A stretch of 11,930 nucleotides of DNA, from assembly GCA_048941605.1 (NCBI GenBank), contig JBHLNL010000112.1:1-11930 (forward strand). Reading direction: 5' to 3'. This DNA is from Loki-b32 sp048941605. Its GTDB lineage: Archaea > Asgardarchaeota > Lokiarchaeia > Sigyniarchaeales > SOKP01. The translations under genes were made by a program, and so were the position numbers. Under the pieces are notes generated by a model that saw nothing but the letters and a program-made list of their open reading frames with translations, did no database searches and had not been told where the DNA came from. Of this stretch, positions 1 through 6,994 are shown piece after piece. Within the stretch, counting starts at the first letter, position 1. Each line of letters starts with the position of its first letter.

Positions 1-985
1 AGGGAACTTCAAATGTCTGTTTTTCCACACTAAAGGTGTTTTTCCAACTAGGGAAAAAAGCGCCCCACCTATAACTTCTGCGACATCCGAGTGCTTTAAC
101 AGTTGCTTCTGCGAGAGTATAACCAATCTCTTGTGCCTTTAAAAATGTATGTTCCTCTACATCAGGAGTTATCATCCCTCCTAAAGCTCCGTTCATGAAA
201 ACTGCTACGCCTCCCAGTTCCTCTTCTACTTTATCACAGAGGTAGCCCACATAATCTGAAGTTATCTCTAGATTATCTGACCAAAGCACTTCTGGATGAC
301 CAGCATAATTAATCATAGTGGCAATAGTTTGACCTGTTCTGCCTGTTACCTTCATTAATGACAAATCTGGATATACTCTACCTTCATCCCGAGAATTTTT
401 CATCAATCCTGGAACAACCGCTGAAGCAAATCGTATATAAGCCTTTTGCATACTTTGATAAGCTTGATCTATGCATTCAATAATTTGAGTCCTTACATAT
501 TCCATATAAGGCCAATTTACTCCTGGAATAGGATAGGGAGGTGTCCAAAGTCCTAGCGTATCCGGTCCTGAGTGAGTGTGTGTACAAGCTATAATGATAT
601 TGTCTGCTTCAATCCCATATTCATATTCTACATATGTTCTCACCAAATCAACTTGATCAATTTGAAAACCAATTAAATCAAGTGCAACAAAAACTATTGG
701 TGTTCCACCATATTCAAGGATCAAGCATCTTGCGTATATATCATCATGAACAGCTATTGCAGGTCTGTCTCCAGGACCTCCAAACCCAGCTAAAAAAACT
801 GGAGAATTATCAGGATTGATTGGAATTCCTTCTTCGTTTGTTTCAGGTGTTATTGGTAGAGCACATGCTCCTGCCATTAATCTCCATTGAGGTGTTTTGC
901 ATGCTGTGGCTCCTAAAGGTATGGCTGCAATAAATAAGCCAATAACGAGTACGAACATTGATACTTTAAATTTGGATCCAACCAT
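1..985 (-). CDS. Secreted neutral/alkaline ceramidase-like protein (N-terminal part, runs off the left edge)
   Basis: Reading the minus strand from the ATG at 985 gives 328 open codons with no stop before the window edge, so the C-terminus is missing. Residues 1-29 look like a signal peptide: a short basic start, a hydrophobic core at about 9-26, then a small-residue site ending in Ala-Cys, so the product is probably exported. The mature part matches the neutral/non-lysosomal ceramidase family: THTHSGPD at 135-142 (zinc-binding histidines in the family), NYAGHPE at 226-232 (another expected zinc His), and NGALGG at 265-270 followed by MITPD. Known members cleave the amide bond of ceramide, but many microbial relatives are uncharacterised and archaeal lipids normally lack ceramide, so the substrate is unknown. 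The usual catalytic Ser region reads Thr273 here. The start is supported by a Shine-Dalgarno-like GAGGTG eight bases upstream. Family fairly sure, activity not. Confidence 0.82.
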   Translation of the reverse strand, partial: MVGSKFKVSMFVLVIGLFIAAIPLGATACKTPQWRLMAGACALPITPETNEEGIPINPDNSPVFLAGFGGPGDRPAIAVHDDIYARCLILEYGGTPIVFVALDLIGFQIDQVDLVRTYVEYEYGIEADNIIIACTHTHSGPDTLGLWTPPYPIPGVNWPYMEYVRTQIIECIDQAYQSMQKAYIRFASAVVPGLMKNSRDEGRVYPDLSLMKVTGRTGQTIATMINYAGHPEVLWSDNLEITSDYVGYLCDKVEEELGGVAVFMNGALGGMITPDVEEHTFLKAQEIGYTLAEATVKALGCRRSYRWGAFFPSWKNTFSVEKQTFEVP

Positions 986-993
986 TGTTTCGT

Positions 994-999
994 CACCTC
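994..999 (-). promoter_or_regulatory. Shine-Dalgarno-like site for the ceramidase-like gene
   Basis: The minus strand reads GAGGTG, with 8 bases between it and the ATG at 985. It is the only convincing Shine-Dalgarno sequence in front of any gene in this window, and it supports that start codon. Confidence 0.6.
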
Positions 1000-1022
1000 A
1001 GTGATATTATTTAGTAAGTATC

Positions 1023-1030
1023 TATTTAAA
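1023..1030 (-). promoter_or_regulatory. Putative TATA box of the ceramidase-like gene
   Basis: The minus strand reads TTTAAATA, 38-45 bases upstream of the ATG. With the usual archaeal spacing the transcript would start near position 1000, leaving a short leader that contains the Shine-Dalgarno site. This is a motif match in AT-rich DNA only. Confidence 0.35.
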
Positions 1031-1155
1031 TTTTATTTATCGAACAAAGAGATCATTTTAATTTATAAGTTTTTTATTTCCTTAACTAAAATCTACGGAT
1101 CTGATTTACTCCTATTTTATTTTCACTAATTTAAGAGTCTAAAAATGAAAGGTGC

Positions 1156-1189
1156 AAAAAAATAATCGATAAAGAAGTGAAAAGCTTCT
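1156..1189 (-). terminator. Possible terminator downstream of the L40e gene
   Basis: On the minus strand, downstream of the L40e stop, a short inverted repeat (AGAAG/CTTCT, plus-strand 1173-1177 and 1185-1189, 7-base loop) is followed about ten bases later by a run of seven Ts (plus-strand A-run 1156-1162). Archaeal termination mainly needs the T tract. The stem is weak and may be chance. Confidence 0.3.
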
Positions 1190-1210
1190 CTAAAAGAGTA
1201 AAAAATTATA

Positions 1211-1372
1211 TTATTTCGTAAGTTCTCTTCTTTTTAATCGCAAATCTTTACCATGACATCTCCGACATTTCTTCGCTCTTAGTGGGTTTAAAGCTCCGCA
1301 TCTTCTACAAACGGTTTTTTCCAATAAATGGTATCTAGCAATCCTCCTCTTCACAGGATCATCAATCGGCAT
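1211..1372 (-). CDS. rpl40e: Large-subunit ribosomal protein L40e
   Basis: This 53-residue basic protein begins MPIDDPVKRRIARYH and carries a four-cysteine zinc finger, C22-x2-C25 ... C36-x2-C39, followed by a Lys/Arg-rich tail. Length, motif and sequence match archaeal L40e, a small protein of the 50S subunit. In eukaryotes L40e is normally made as a C-terminal fusion to ubiquitin; here it is a free protein, as is usual in archaea, with no ubiquitin-like domain attached. It is divergent from the L38e gene at 1564, across 191 bases that must contain both promoters. A weak TATA-like stretch lies about 31-40 bases upstream on the minus strand. No Shine-Dalgarno sequence is visible. The gene was found by direct translation of the minus strand; the length and complete finger make it secure. 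Confidence 0.93.
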   Translation of the reverse strand: MPIDDPVKRRIARYHLLEKTVCRRCGALNPLRAKKCRRCHGKDLRLKRRELTK

Positions 1373-1563
1373 TTTCTTCAGATTCTCTTTTTTTCTGGTT
1401 TTTTATTATATGGTTTAGAAATTATCAAGATAAGAATAATTTGTAAAACACACGATTTAAAATAAAATTTTTGTTTAGAACATACTGAAATATGATAAAA
1501 TTAAAATTCTATAAATAATGAATCTATTTATTATCTGCATTATTTATAATTAGTTGAAATATT

Positions 1564-1758
1564 GTGCCAAGAGAAATTTTTGACGAAGATAAGTTTCTAG
1601 AGATCTCTGAATTTGCAATTCATTGTCGAGTAAAACGTTTAAAAGATATAGTAAAATTGAAATTAAGAACCAAGAAAATCCTCTATACATATAAAACAGA
1701 TCCGACAACAGCAGAAAGATTAATAAGAAATATTAGTTGTGACGTAATAGAATTATAA
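1564..1758 (+). CDS. rpl38e: Large-subunit ribosomal protein L38e
   Basis: The 64-residue product starts MPREIFDEDKFLEIS and contains VKRLKDIVKLKLRTKK, then LYTYKTD, then AERLI. This lines up along the whole length with eukaryotic L38e, which has MPRKI near the start, a VK-rich middle, an RxxxYLYTL-type strand and an AEKLK helix. L38e is a small 60S protein in eukaryotes, shared with TACK and Asgard archaea and absent from most euryarchaea, so it is also a useful lineage marker. The start is GTG, chosen because it gives the conserved MPR N-terminus and usual length; no in-frame ATG precedes the conserved part. AT-rich TATA-like stretches lie at 1525-1533 and 1542-1549, and there is no Shine-Dalgarno site. 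Confidence 0.9.
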   Translation: MPREIFDEDKFLEISEFAIHCRVKRLKDIVKLKLRTKKILYTYKTDPTTAERLIRNISCDVIEL

Positions 1759-1921
1759 AATTTACAATATCTAATCTTTTATATTGAACTCTGCTCATTA
1801 ATTAGGATAATGAATTCTTCCTGAGATTAAAGGAATAATTATCTAAAATTAAAAGCTATTCTATATTTAGCTAGGATTTTTGGAAAAAGAAAATATTAAA
1901 TTTTGAAATAATTATTAATTT

Positions 1922-1929
1922 TTTAAATA
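1922..1929 (+). promoter_or_regulatory. TATA box, leaderless-type, for the longin-like gene
   Basis: TTTAAATA lies 25-32 bases upstream of the ATG at 1954, the spacing expected if transcription starts at or next to the start codon. No Shine-Dalgarno sequence is present, which agrees with a leaderless mRNA. Confidence 0.45.
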
Positions 1930-1953
1930 AACATTGAAAAGTCTAATTAGAAG

Positions 1954-2874
1954 ATGATTCAAGCACTCTATATATTTCACAACAATTCAAAAGATCTTAT
2001 TTATAACAAAAATTTCCAAAGTGATGAAAAATTGGAAATGTTTGACTCATTTTTTTCTGCTTTGCAGACTTTTGTATCGGAACTTACTGAAAGCAGTACT
2101 GAGTCATTAAATACTATTGAGCTAGGAGAATATTTGGTACTAATTACACAAGTTCCTGAAATAATTTCTGATTTAGTCATTATTACAGATAAATCAGATA
2201 TTAAGGAAGTCCAAAAATTAATTCCTGAAATAATTGAAATCATTTTAAATCATGATCAATTATTTATTGACTGGGATCGTGAACCCGAAAAATTAGAGAT
2301 GTTTGATTTAAAAATTATAAAGTTAATTCTGTCAGATAAAAAATTAAGGGCAGGATCCTCTCTAACTGCGGACCAGAGTCTAATATTAAAATCGATATGG
2401 GAACAAAAGGGCACATTATCAGAACAATTACGAGAAGATTTAATGAATGAACGAGAAAAATTGAATGTTATATATTTAACAGAAGAGAATTTCATTAAAA
2501 AATTTGAAATCTCAAAAAAATTAATAGAAATCTCTGAAAAACTACATGATGATGAAAAGTTTATAGAATTTCAAACAGAAGCTAAATCTCTTAAAGATGA
2601 GATTAAAGACCGAAAATTGAGATTATCATATTATTTAGATAGAGTTAAAGAGTCTTTAGAATATTCTAAATATGCAGAAACTTATTCATATCTATATTCT
2701 TTCTGTATAAAACTAGAAAATTTCATAGAACCAGACTTTATTACAAAATACAAAACTTTAGCAAAGAATTTACTTAATAGAAATAAACTTCCTAAAGATG
2801 AATTTAAGCAAGTTCTTAAAGACATATCATTAATTGAGCAAGATATAAATGAGTATTTATCCTTAGGATCATAA
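1954..2874 (+). CDS. Longin-like domain protein with helical C-terminal region
   Basis: A 306-residue cytoplasmic protein without signal peptide or membrane segments. The N-terminus (MIQALYIFHNNSKDLIYNKNF) followed by a helix (about 30-45), a strand pair around 53-63 (TIELGEYLVLIT) and another strand plus helix (about 70-100) follow the beta-beta-alpha-beta-beta pattern of longin/roadblock-type domains. Many Asgard archaeal proteins begin in nearly this way. Longin domains in eukaryotes sit in SNAREs, adaptor and coat subunits and small-GTPase regulators. From about residue 120 to the end the protein is almost entirely helical, charged and Lys/Glu-rich, perhaps a helical-repeat or coiled-coil partner-binding region. 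No GTPase is encoded nearby. The fold assignment rests on pattern recognition, not on a catalytic motif; the role is unknown. A 9-base-pair inverted repeat starts directly after the stop codon. Confidence 0.6.
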   Translation: MIQALYIFHNNSKDLIYNKNFQSDEKLEMFDSFFSALQTFVSELTESSTESLNTIELGEYLVLITQVPEIISDLVIITDKSDIKEVQKLIPEIIEIILNHDQLFIDWDREPEKLEMFDLKIIKLILSDKKLRAGSSLTADQSLILKSIWEQKGTLSEQLREDLMNEREKLNVIYLTEENFIKKFEISKKLIEISEKLHDDEKFIEFQTEAKSLKDEIKDRKLRLSYYLDRVKESLEYSKYAETYSYLYSFCIKLENFIEPDFITKYKTLAKNLLNRNKLPKDEFKQVLKDISLIEQDINEYLSLGS

Positions 2875-2903
2875 TTCTATAATCTAAAAATGAAATTATA
2901 GAA
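2875..2903 (+). terminator. Hairpin directly after the longin-like gene
   Basis: TTCTATAAT (2875-2883) and ATTATAGAA (2895-2903) form a perfect 9-base-pair inverted repeat with an 11-base loop, beginning at the first base after the stop codon. It may end or stabilise the transcript. A strong T run occurs only about 30 bases later (T6 near 2934), so the terminator role is uncertain. Confidence 0.4.
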
Positions 2904-3099
2904 AAAATGTTAATTCTCTTATTTTAATTAAAGGTTTTTTGCATTCTATGGGATATAATCTTATTTAAAAATAATATTTAAGAATCTTTAGGAAAAAATT
3001 AATTAATTATTCTTAATAGATATCAATTACAAAACTCGGTATCAATATAATATATTAGAAAAATTAAATAGATGAAACAATTAATTTGACCTAATTTTA

Positions 3100-3612
3100 A
3101 TGAAAGTTCTTCCAGCAGATAAAACATGTATTAATTCTGGTTTTCTATGTACCAATTGTCAGACTAGACTTGATGCTGGAGAAATTACTGAATTTGAAAT
3201 TGATTTAGCAAAGGAATTGCTTCAATTAGAAGAAGAAAAAGAGCAATTTGCGTTTCTTAGAAATATTTCATTTTACAAAGCTATTGATTATGAAGATGTA
3301 GTAATCTTAGTAGTTGGCAAGAAAGATAAATTAAAAATTACTCCTAATTTAATAAATTGGATTAAAGAAACTTATGAAATTGACGAGTTAATCTTAATTG
3401 AAAAGACTAATAAACCTCGTCCTGTAGTAGAAGCTTTAATTGCACCTTTTAAATTAGTATCTTTAAATGAAATTTTTTTAGCAACTGGTGATATTCAGTT
3501 CAGAGCTGTACTTTGGGAAGAGGATAGAGAAAAATTTTTATTTACAAAAGAAGAACTTGAAGAACTGATTCATGAATTAACAGGAATGATTACTCGAGTA
3601 GAATTTCAATAA
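3100..3612 (+). CDS. NusA/KH-like RNA-binding protein with N-terminal cysteine cluster
   Basis: A 170-residue protein resembling the small archaeal proteins annotated as NusA-like transcription elongation factors. The N-terminus has C10, C17 and C20 within CINSGFLCTNC, a probable metal-binding knuckle, then a conserved stretch LDAGEITEFEIDLAKELLQL (24-43). Residues about 55-135 have the alternating strand-helix layout of a KH-related domain, with the family-like ending LIAPFKLVSLNEIFLATG. No GxxG nucleic-acid-binding loop is visible; the equivalent turn is Lys-rich (GKKDKLKI, 73-80). The C-terminal 30 residues are acidic and helical. A role in transcription or RNA binding follows from the family, not from direct evidence. 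It leads the Pth2-TruD block with 47 bases to the Pth2 start, so it may be cotranscribed with them or not. The ATG start gives the conserved short lead before C10. Confidence 0.68.
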   Translation: MKVLPADKTCINSGFLCTNCQTRLDAGEITEFEIDLAKELLQLEEEKEQFAFLRNISFYKAIDYEDVVILVVGKKDKLKITPNLINWIKETYEIDELILIEKTNKPRPVVEALIAPFKLVSLNEIFLATGDIQFRAVLWEEDREKFLFTKEELEELIHELTGMITRVEFQ

Positions 3613-3617
3613 TCAAT

Positions 3618-3640
3618 AAGATTTATTTAACTAAAATCTT
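3618..3640 (+). repeat. Short inverted repeat between NusA-like gene and pth2
   Basis: AAGATTT (3618-3624) and AAATCTT (3634-3640) form a perfect 7-base-pair inverted repeat with a 9-base loop, in the 47-base gap. The loop region also holds a TATA-like TTTATTTAA (3622-3630) about 30-38 bases before the pth2 start, so it may be a promoter, a weak 3' end, or chance in AT-rich DNA. Confidence 0.3.
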
Positions 3641-3659
3641 AATATTTAATAGATTTATC

Positions 3660-4016
3660 GTGGAAGAATATAAACAAGTCATTTTAGTGAGAACAGATAT
3701 AAAAATGGGCACTGGGAAAAAATGTGCTCAATCTTGTCATGCTAGTGTGGCTGCTTCTGATTTAGTTCGAATCCAGAATAAATCTGTTTGGAAAAATTGG
3801 AAGAATTCAGGCCAAAAAAAAGTTGTTCTAAAATTGCTTAACATGGATCAATTAAAAGAATTATTAATAAGACTTGAGGCTAATAAAATCCCATATTTCA
3901 TTGTCAATGATGCAGGATTGACTCAATTATCTCCAGGTACAATTACGGCTATTGGTATTGGACCAGTTTTATCAAAAGAGATTGATAAAATAACTGGAGA
4001 TTTAAAATTATTATAA
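3660..4016 (+). CDS. pth2: Peptidyl-tRNA hydrolase, archaeal/eukaryotic type (Pth2)
   Basis: Pth2 cleaves the ester bond of peptidyl-tRNAs released from stalled ribosomes and so recycles tRNA in the cytoplasm. The 118-residue length is normal for the archaeal enzyme. Family motifs are present: VRTDIKMGTGK with Lys20, AQSCHA with Gln24 and His27, and near the C-terminus NDAGLTQLSPGTITAIGIGP with Asp84, Thr88 and Thr96; these Lys, Gln, Asp and Thr positions are those thought to form the active site in archaeal Pth2. It is unrelated to bacterial Pth. The start codon is GTG at 3660; it gives the usual short lead before the first beta strand, and no upstream alternative fits. TruD follows after 22 bases, so the two are probably cotranscribed, a pairing that also occurs in other archaea. 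Confidence 0.95.
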   Translation: MEEYKQVILVRTDIKMGTGKKCAQSCHASVAASDLVRIQNKSVWKNWKNSGQKKVVLKLLNMDQLKELLIRLEANKIPYFIVNDAGLTQLSPGTITAIGIGPVLSKEIDKITGDLKLL

Positions 4017-4038
4017 TATCAAAAACATAGGATAAAAA

Positions 4039-5424
4039 TTGTTTGAAAAAGGACTAGATACTTATTTTTTTGAAAATAATGATGAAAGAGAGGTAGAAAA
4101 GTTTGTAGGAATTCAAGCTTATGCTACATCCGAAATTGAAGGAATTGGGGGAGAATACAAAAAAAATTTTAAGGATTTTATTGTTAGAGAAATTGGTAGC
4201 AATGGTAAAATTCTTGCTATAAAGGAAGATTATAAAATCCCTCCATTCTCAGAAGAATTAAAGGATAGATATACCACTTTTAATTTAATAAAAATTAATC
4301 GAGATACATTTGAAGCTATAAGAAAGATAAGTAAAGTTTTAAAAATTCCTTATAATCTATTTAGTTATTCTGGGTTAAAGGATAAGTATTCTATTTCAGT
4401 TCAAAAGGTTTCTATTAAGGGAAATTATATCAAGCAATTGAGTAAATTAAAAATAAACGACATCTTTATCAGATCTATAAATCCAACTAGTAAACCTGTA
4501 AAATTAGGAAGTCATTTAGGCAATAATTTTACTATAACCATTAGAAATATACAGACTAAAAATAACTTAAAAGCTCATATTGAGAAATACATTAAATTTT
4601 TAAGTGAATTTGGGTTTCCTAACTACTTTGGACTTCAGAGATATGGAAATTATAGACCAAATTCTCATATAGTTGGGCGTTATATCTTAGAAGGTAATTT
4701 TCAGAAAACTTTTGAAGAATTTGTATCAACTACATACTCAACTGAGTCAATGGAATCAAAAATAGCTAGGAGAGAATTTAGAAATACTGGAAATCTTGAA
4801 AAAGCATATAACACATTTCCAAAAAGTTTGAAATATGAACGCAATATGATAAACTATTTGATTGATAATCCGGAGGACTATGAAGGTAGTATAAAAACAC
4901 TTCCCTCAGATTTGATAAGATTATTAATAAGTTCTTTTCAATCATACATATTTAACAAAATGCTTTCATTAAGAGTTGAAAAAAACCTTCCCTTATTCAA
5001 ACCTATAGATGGTGATGCAATAAGTATATTAGATGATTATAATGGGAGAATAACTTTAGTAAAATATATTTATGGGAAATCTTATAACAGATATTTAAAG
5101 AAAGCATTAAATCTAAATCGTGCCGCAATAATAATCCCAATTATAGGCACTGATACAAATCTAGATGAATATCCTGTAATGAAAGTACTATATAAAGAAA
5201 CTTTAAAACAGGAAAACATTAGAAAGGATTTATTTAGTAATAACATGGTGCTTGATCAAGAATATAAAGGTTCTATACGAGCTATGACCACTAAACCAAC
5301 ATCATTAAAAATCTTAGAATTTAATGATGATGAACTAAATCCTGGAAAATATAAAATTATAATGGAATTTTCATTACAGAAGGGAAATTATGCGACAATG
5401 TTAATCAGGGAACTGATGAAATAA
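4039..5424 (+). CDS. truD: tRNA pseudouridine synthase TruD
   Basis: TruD converts uridine to pseudouridine in tRNA (position 13 in characterised members) and is the family of eukaryotic Pus7. The 461-residue protein has the N-terminal GIGGEYKKNFKDFIVREI (35-52), the catalytic motif SGLKDKYSISVQ (111-122) with nucleophile Asp115, and NYFGLQRYGNYRPNSH (195-210), matching the family NFxxxQRFG signature. The insertion between about 215 and 300 corresponds to the TRUD domain. The length is in the range of archaeal members. The start is taken as TTG at 4039, 22 bases after pth2; the next ATG lies far inside the conserved part, so a non-ATG start is required, but its exact place is less sure than the rest. 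The last 20 bases overlap the 3' end of the opposite-strand methyltransferase gene. Confidence 0.93.
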   Translation: MFEKGLDTYFFENNDEREVEKFVGIQAYATSEIEGIGGEYKKNFKDFIVREIGSNGKILAIKEDYKIPPFSEELKDRYTTFNLIKINRDTFEAIRKISKVLKIPYNLFSYSGLKDKYSISVQKVSIKGNYIKQLSKLKINDIFIRSINPTSKPVKLGSHLGNNFTITIRNIQTKNNLKAHIEKYIKFLSEFGFPNYFGLQRYGNYRPNSHIVGRYILEGNFQKTFEEFVSTTYSTESMESKIARREFRNTGNLEKAYNTFPKSLKYERNMINYLIDNPEDYEGSIKTLPSDLIRLLISSFQSYIFNKMLSLRVEKNLPLFKPIDGDAISILDDYNGRITLVKYIYGKSYNRYLKKALNLNRAAIIIPIIGTDTNLDEYPVMKVLYKETLKQENIRKDLFSNNMVLDQEYKGSIRAMTTKPTSLKILEFNDDELNPGKYKIIMEFSLQKGNYATMLIRELMK

Positions 5425-6904
5425 CATTAATATCATATTTCTTTGTCACCTCAATTCCAAAAATGTCAATTGTTTTCACTAATATATGAAAACTACCGGA
5501 TTTATGATATTGAAATAAGTCTGATTTTAAGGAGATTTTTCTATTTTTTGGTGTTCTGAAAGAAAACCACATATTTTTAAACTCATTTATTTGGTAATCA
5601 AAATCAATAGCCCAATAATCAATCCAATCTGAAAATGATTTTATTTTTCCTTTAATTTTATCTGAGATTAAATTAGTAAATGGTATTTTATAATTAATTA
5701 ATTCTATTCTAATTTTATTGCCATTTTGGTGGATTTTAACATTTAAATTTGGAGAATCTTCAATTAAAAGAGCATTTTCTTCCTTTTTCGTATTATCTAA
5801 AAACATCGTTGGAATTGATATTTTTTTATTCTCGTTTTCAATTGCTAATATTATAAATGATCTTGGATTTCTTAGGTATTTTTTCTTCCAATTTAAAATA
5901 TCGTTACTCTGACTCAAATTAAGAAGCCTTTTCTTCGTCATATGAATTGCATGTTTATTTAAATCACATCCAATCCAATGTCTTCCTAATTTTTCTGCTA
6001 CAGCTAATGTGGTACCTGAACCACAAAAAAAATCCGCTACAATATCCCTTTCATTTGTAGATGCTAAGATGATCCTTTTTAAAAGACGTTCTGGTTTTTG
6101 TGTAGAAAAACCTTGATATTCCGAAGTATTTGCTCTGATATATGGAATATCATTCCAAACATCTCTCGGAAAAATTCCATTTTGTTCTACATAAACTTTT
6201 CTTGATAGTTTTTTCCCGTTATGACTACCTCCCCGATAGTAAAAAATTCCATGTTCATCTTTCTTTAAAGCATCTTTTACACGATTTGAGTATTCCATAT
6301 AAATATACGGATCATCATTAAAAACATAATTATCTGATTTTGAATAGAAAAATATTGTATCATAAGATCTAATAAAAAAACGACGTGTTTTAACTGAGGC
6401 AGCTGGATATGCCCAAATTATTTCATTCCTAAAGTTTTCAATACCAAATATTTCATCCATAATGAGTTTTACATAATGAGACATGTGCCAATCTACATGG
6501 ATATAAATAGATCCTTGACTAGCTAATAATTTTTTCATTAGGATTAAACGTTCATATAAAAAATTTAAATAAGAATCTAATCCTTCCTCCCATTTATCTT
6601 TATAAGCAATGTTATCTAAAAAATATCCTTCTTCCCCTATTTGGATTTTTAAATTAAAATCTCCTCCTGTTGCGAATGGAGGGTCAATATAAATAAGGGA
6701 TAATTTATTCTCAAATCGTCTTAATAAAGTATTCATAACAACTTTGTTTTCTCCCCAGATTAACAAGTTTTCCCTGTTTTTTTCTGTTTTAAAATTATAT
6801 TTGGGAAAATGGTAAACATCAATAATTTGAAAAGGTTTATTTTCATGTGTTTTTGAAAAAATATCTTTAAGTTCATTTTTACCTTTCCAATTTAAATTCA
6901 CCAT
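5405..6904 (-). CDS. Orphan beta-class site-specific DNA methyltransferase
   Basis: A 499-residue SAM-dependent DNA methyltransferase from the ATG at 6904. The target-side catalytic motif IV, DPPFATGGDF (74-83), comes before the SAM-binding motif DFFCGSGTT (291-299), and STQKPERLLKRII (267-279, motif X-like) precedes the latter; this order defines the beta class. DPPF rather than SPPY favours N6-adenine over N4-cytosine methylation, but does not prove it. Residues about 330-499 form a beta-rich C-terminal extension with DYWAIDFDYQINEF and, near the end, LVKTIDIFG, resembling tails of related bacterial and phage-type enzymes. No restriction endonuclease or specificity subunit lies nearby, so it may act alone. 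A TTG at 6925 could add seven residues; ATG is preferred because the extra residues do not look conserved. The gene overlaps truD by 20 bases at their 3' ends and is divergent from aspS. Confidence 0.9.
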   Translation of the reverse strand: MVNLNWKGKNELKDIFSKTHENKPFQIIDVYHFPKYNFKTEKNRENLLIWGENKVVMNTLLRRFENKLSLIYIDPPFATGGDFNLKIQIGEEGYFLDNIAYKDKWEEGLDSYLNFLYERLILMKKLLASQGSIYIHVDWHMSHYVKLIMDEIFGIENFRNEIIWAYPAASVKTRRFFIRSYDTIFFYSKSDNYVFNDDPYIYMEYSNRVKDALKKDEHGIFYYRGGSHNGKKLSRKVYVEQNGIFPRDVWNDIPYIRANTSEYQGFSTQKPERLLKRIILASTNERDIVADFFCGSGTTLAVAEKLGRHWIGCDLNKHAIHMTKKRLLNLSQSNDILNWKKKYLRNPRSFIILAIENENKKISIPTMFLDNTKKEENALLIEDSPNLNVKIHQNGNKIRIELINYKIPFTNLISDKIKGKIKSFSDWIDYWAIDFDYQINEFKNMWFSFRTPKNRKISLKSDLFQYHKSGSFHILVKTIDIFGIEVTKKYDINVISSVP

Positions 6905-6994
6905 AATTAATAGATAGGAAGGCAAAAATTTTATTCTTAATTTAATTTTTAAAATTATATTTTTTTGAAATTAATTACATGTAGGTTCAAATAT

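Noticed and set aside
634..819. 61-codon plus-strand ORF
   Set aside because: It is the antisense shadow of the ceramidase-like gene, which has clear family motifs on the minus strand; the predicted peptide is Gln/Leu-rich and unlike any family I know.
2001..2495. Two minus-strand ORFs of 80 and 79 codons
   Set aside because: Both lie opposite the longin-like gene, have low-complexity Ser/Ile/Phe-rich products and no promoter or motif.
5718..5912. 64-codon plus-strand ORF
   Set aside because: It lies opposite the C-terminal part of the methyltransferase and shows only a Phe/Ile-rich composition typical of antisense AT-rich frames.
6905..6925. TTG start of the methyltransferase seven codons upstream
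   Set aside because: The extra residues are not supported by any motif, and ATG 6904 gives a normal N-terminus; kept only as an alternative.
6983..6994. GGTTCAAAT just before aspS, another tRNA T-loop-like string or a T-box-like leader
   Set aside because: The divergent gap is only 90 bases, no stems fit around it, and T-boxes are not expected in archaea.
6965..6994. TTG start of aspS ten codons upstream
   Set aside because: Archaeal AspRS proteins start close to the MLDELG... segment, which begins with ATG 6995.
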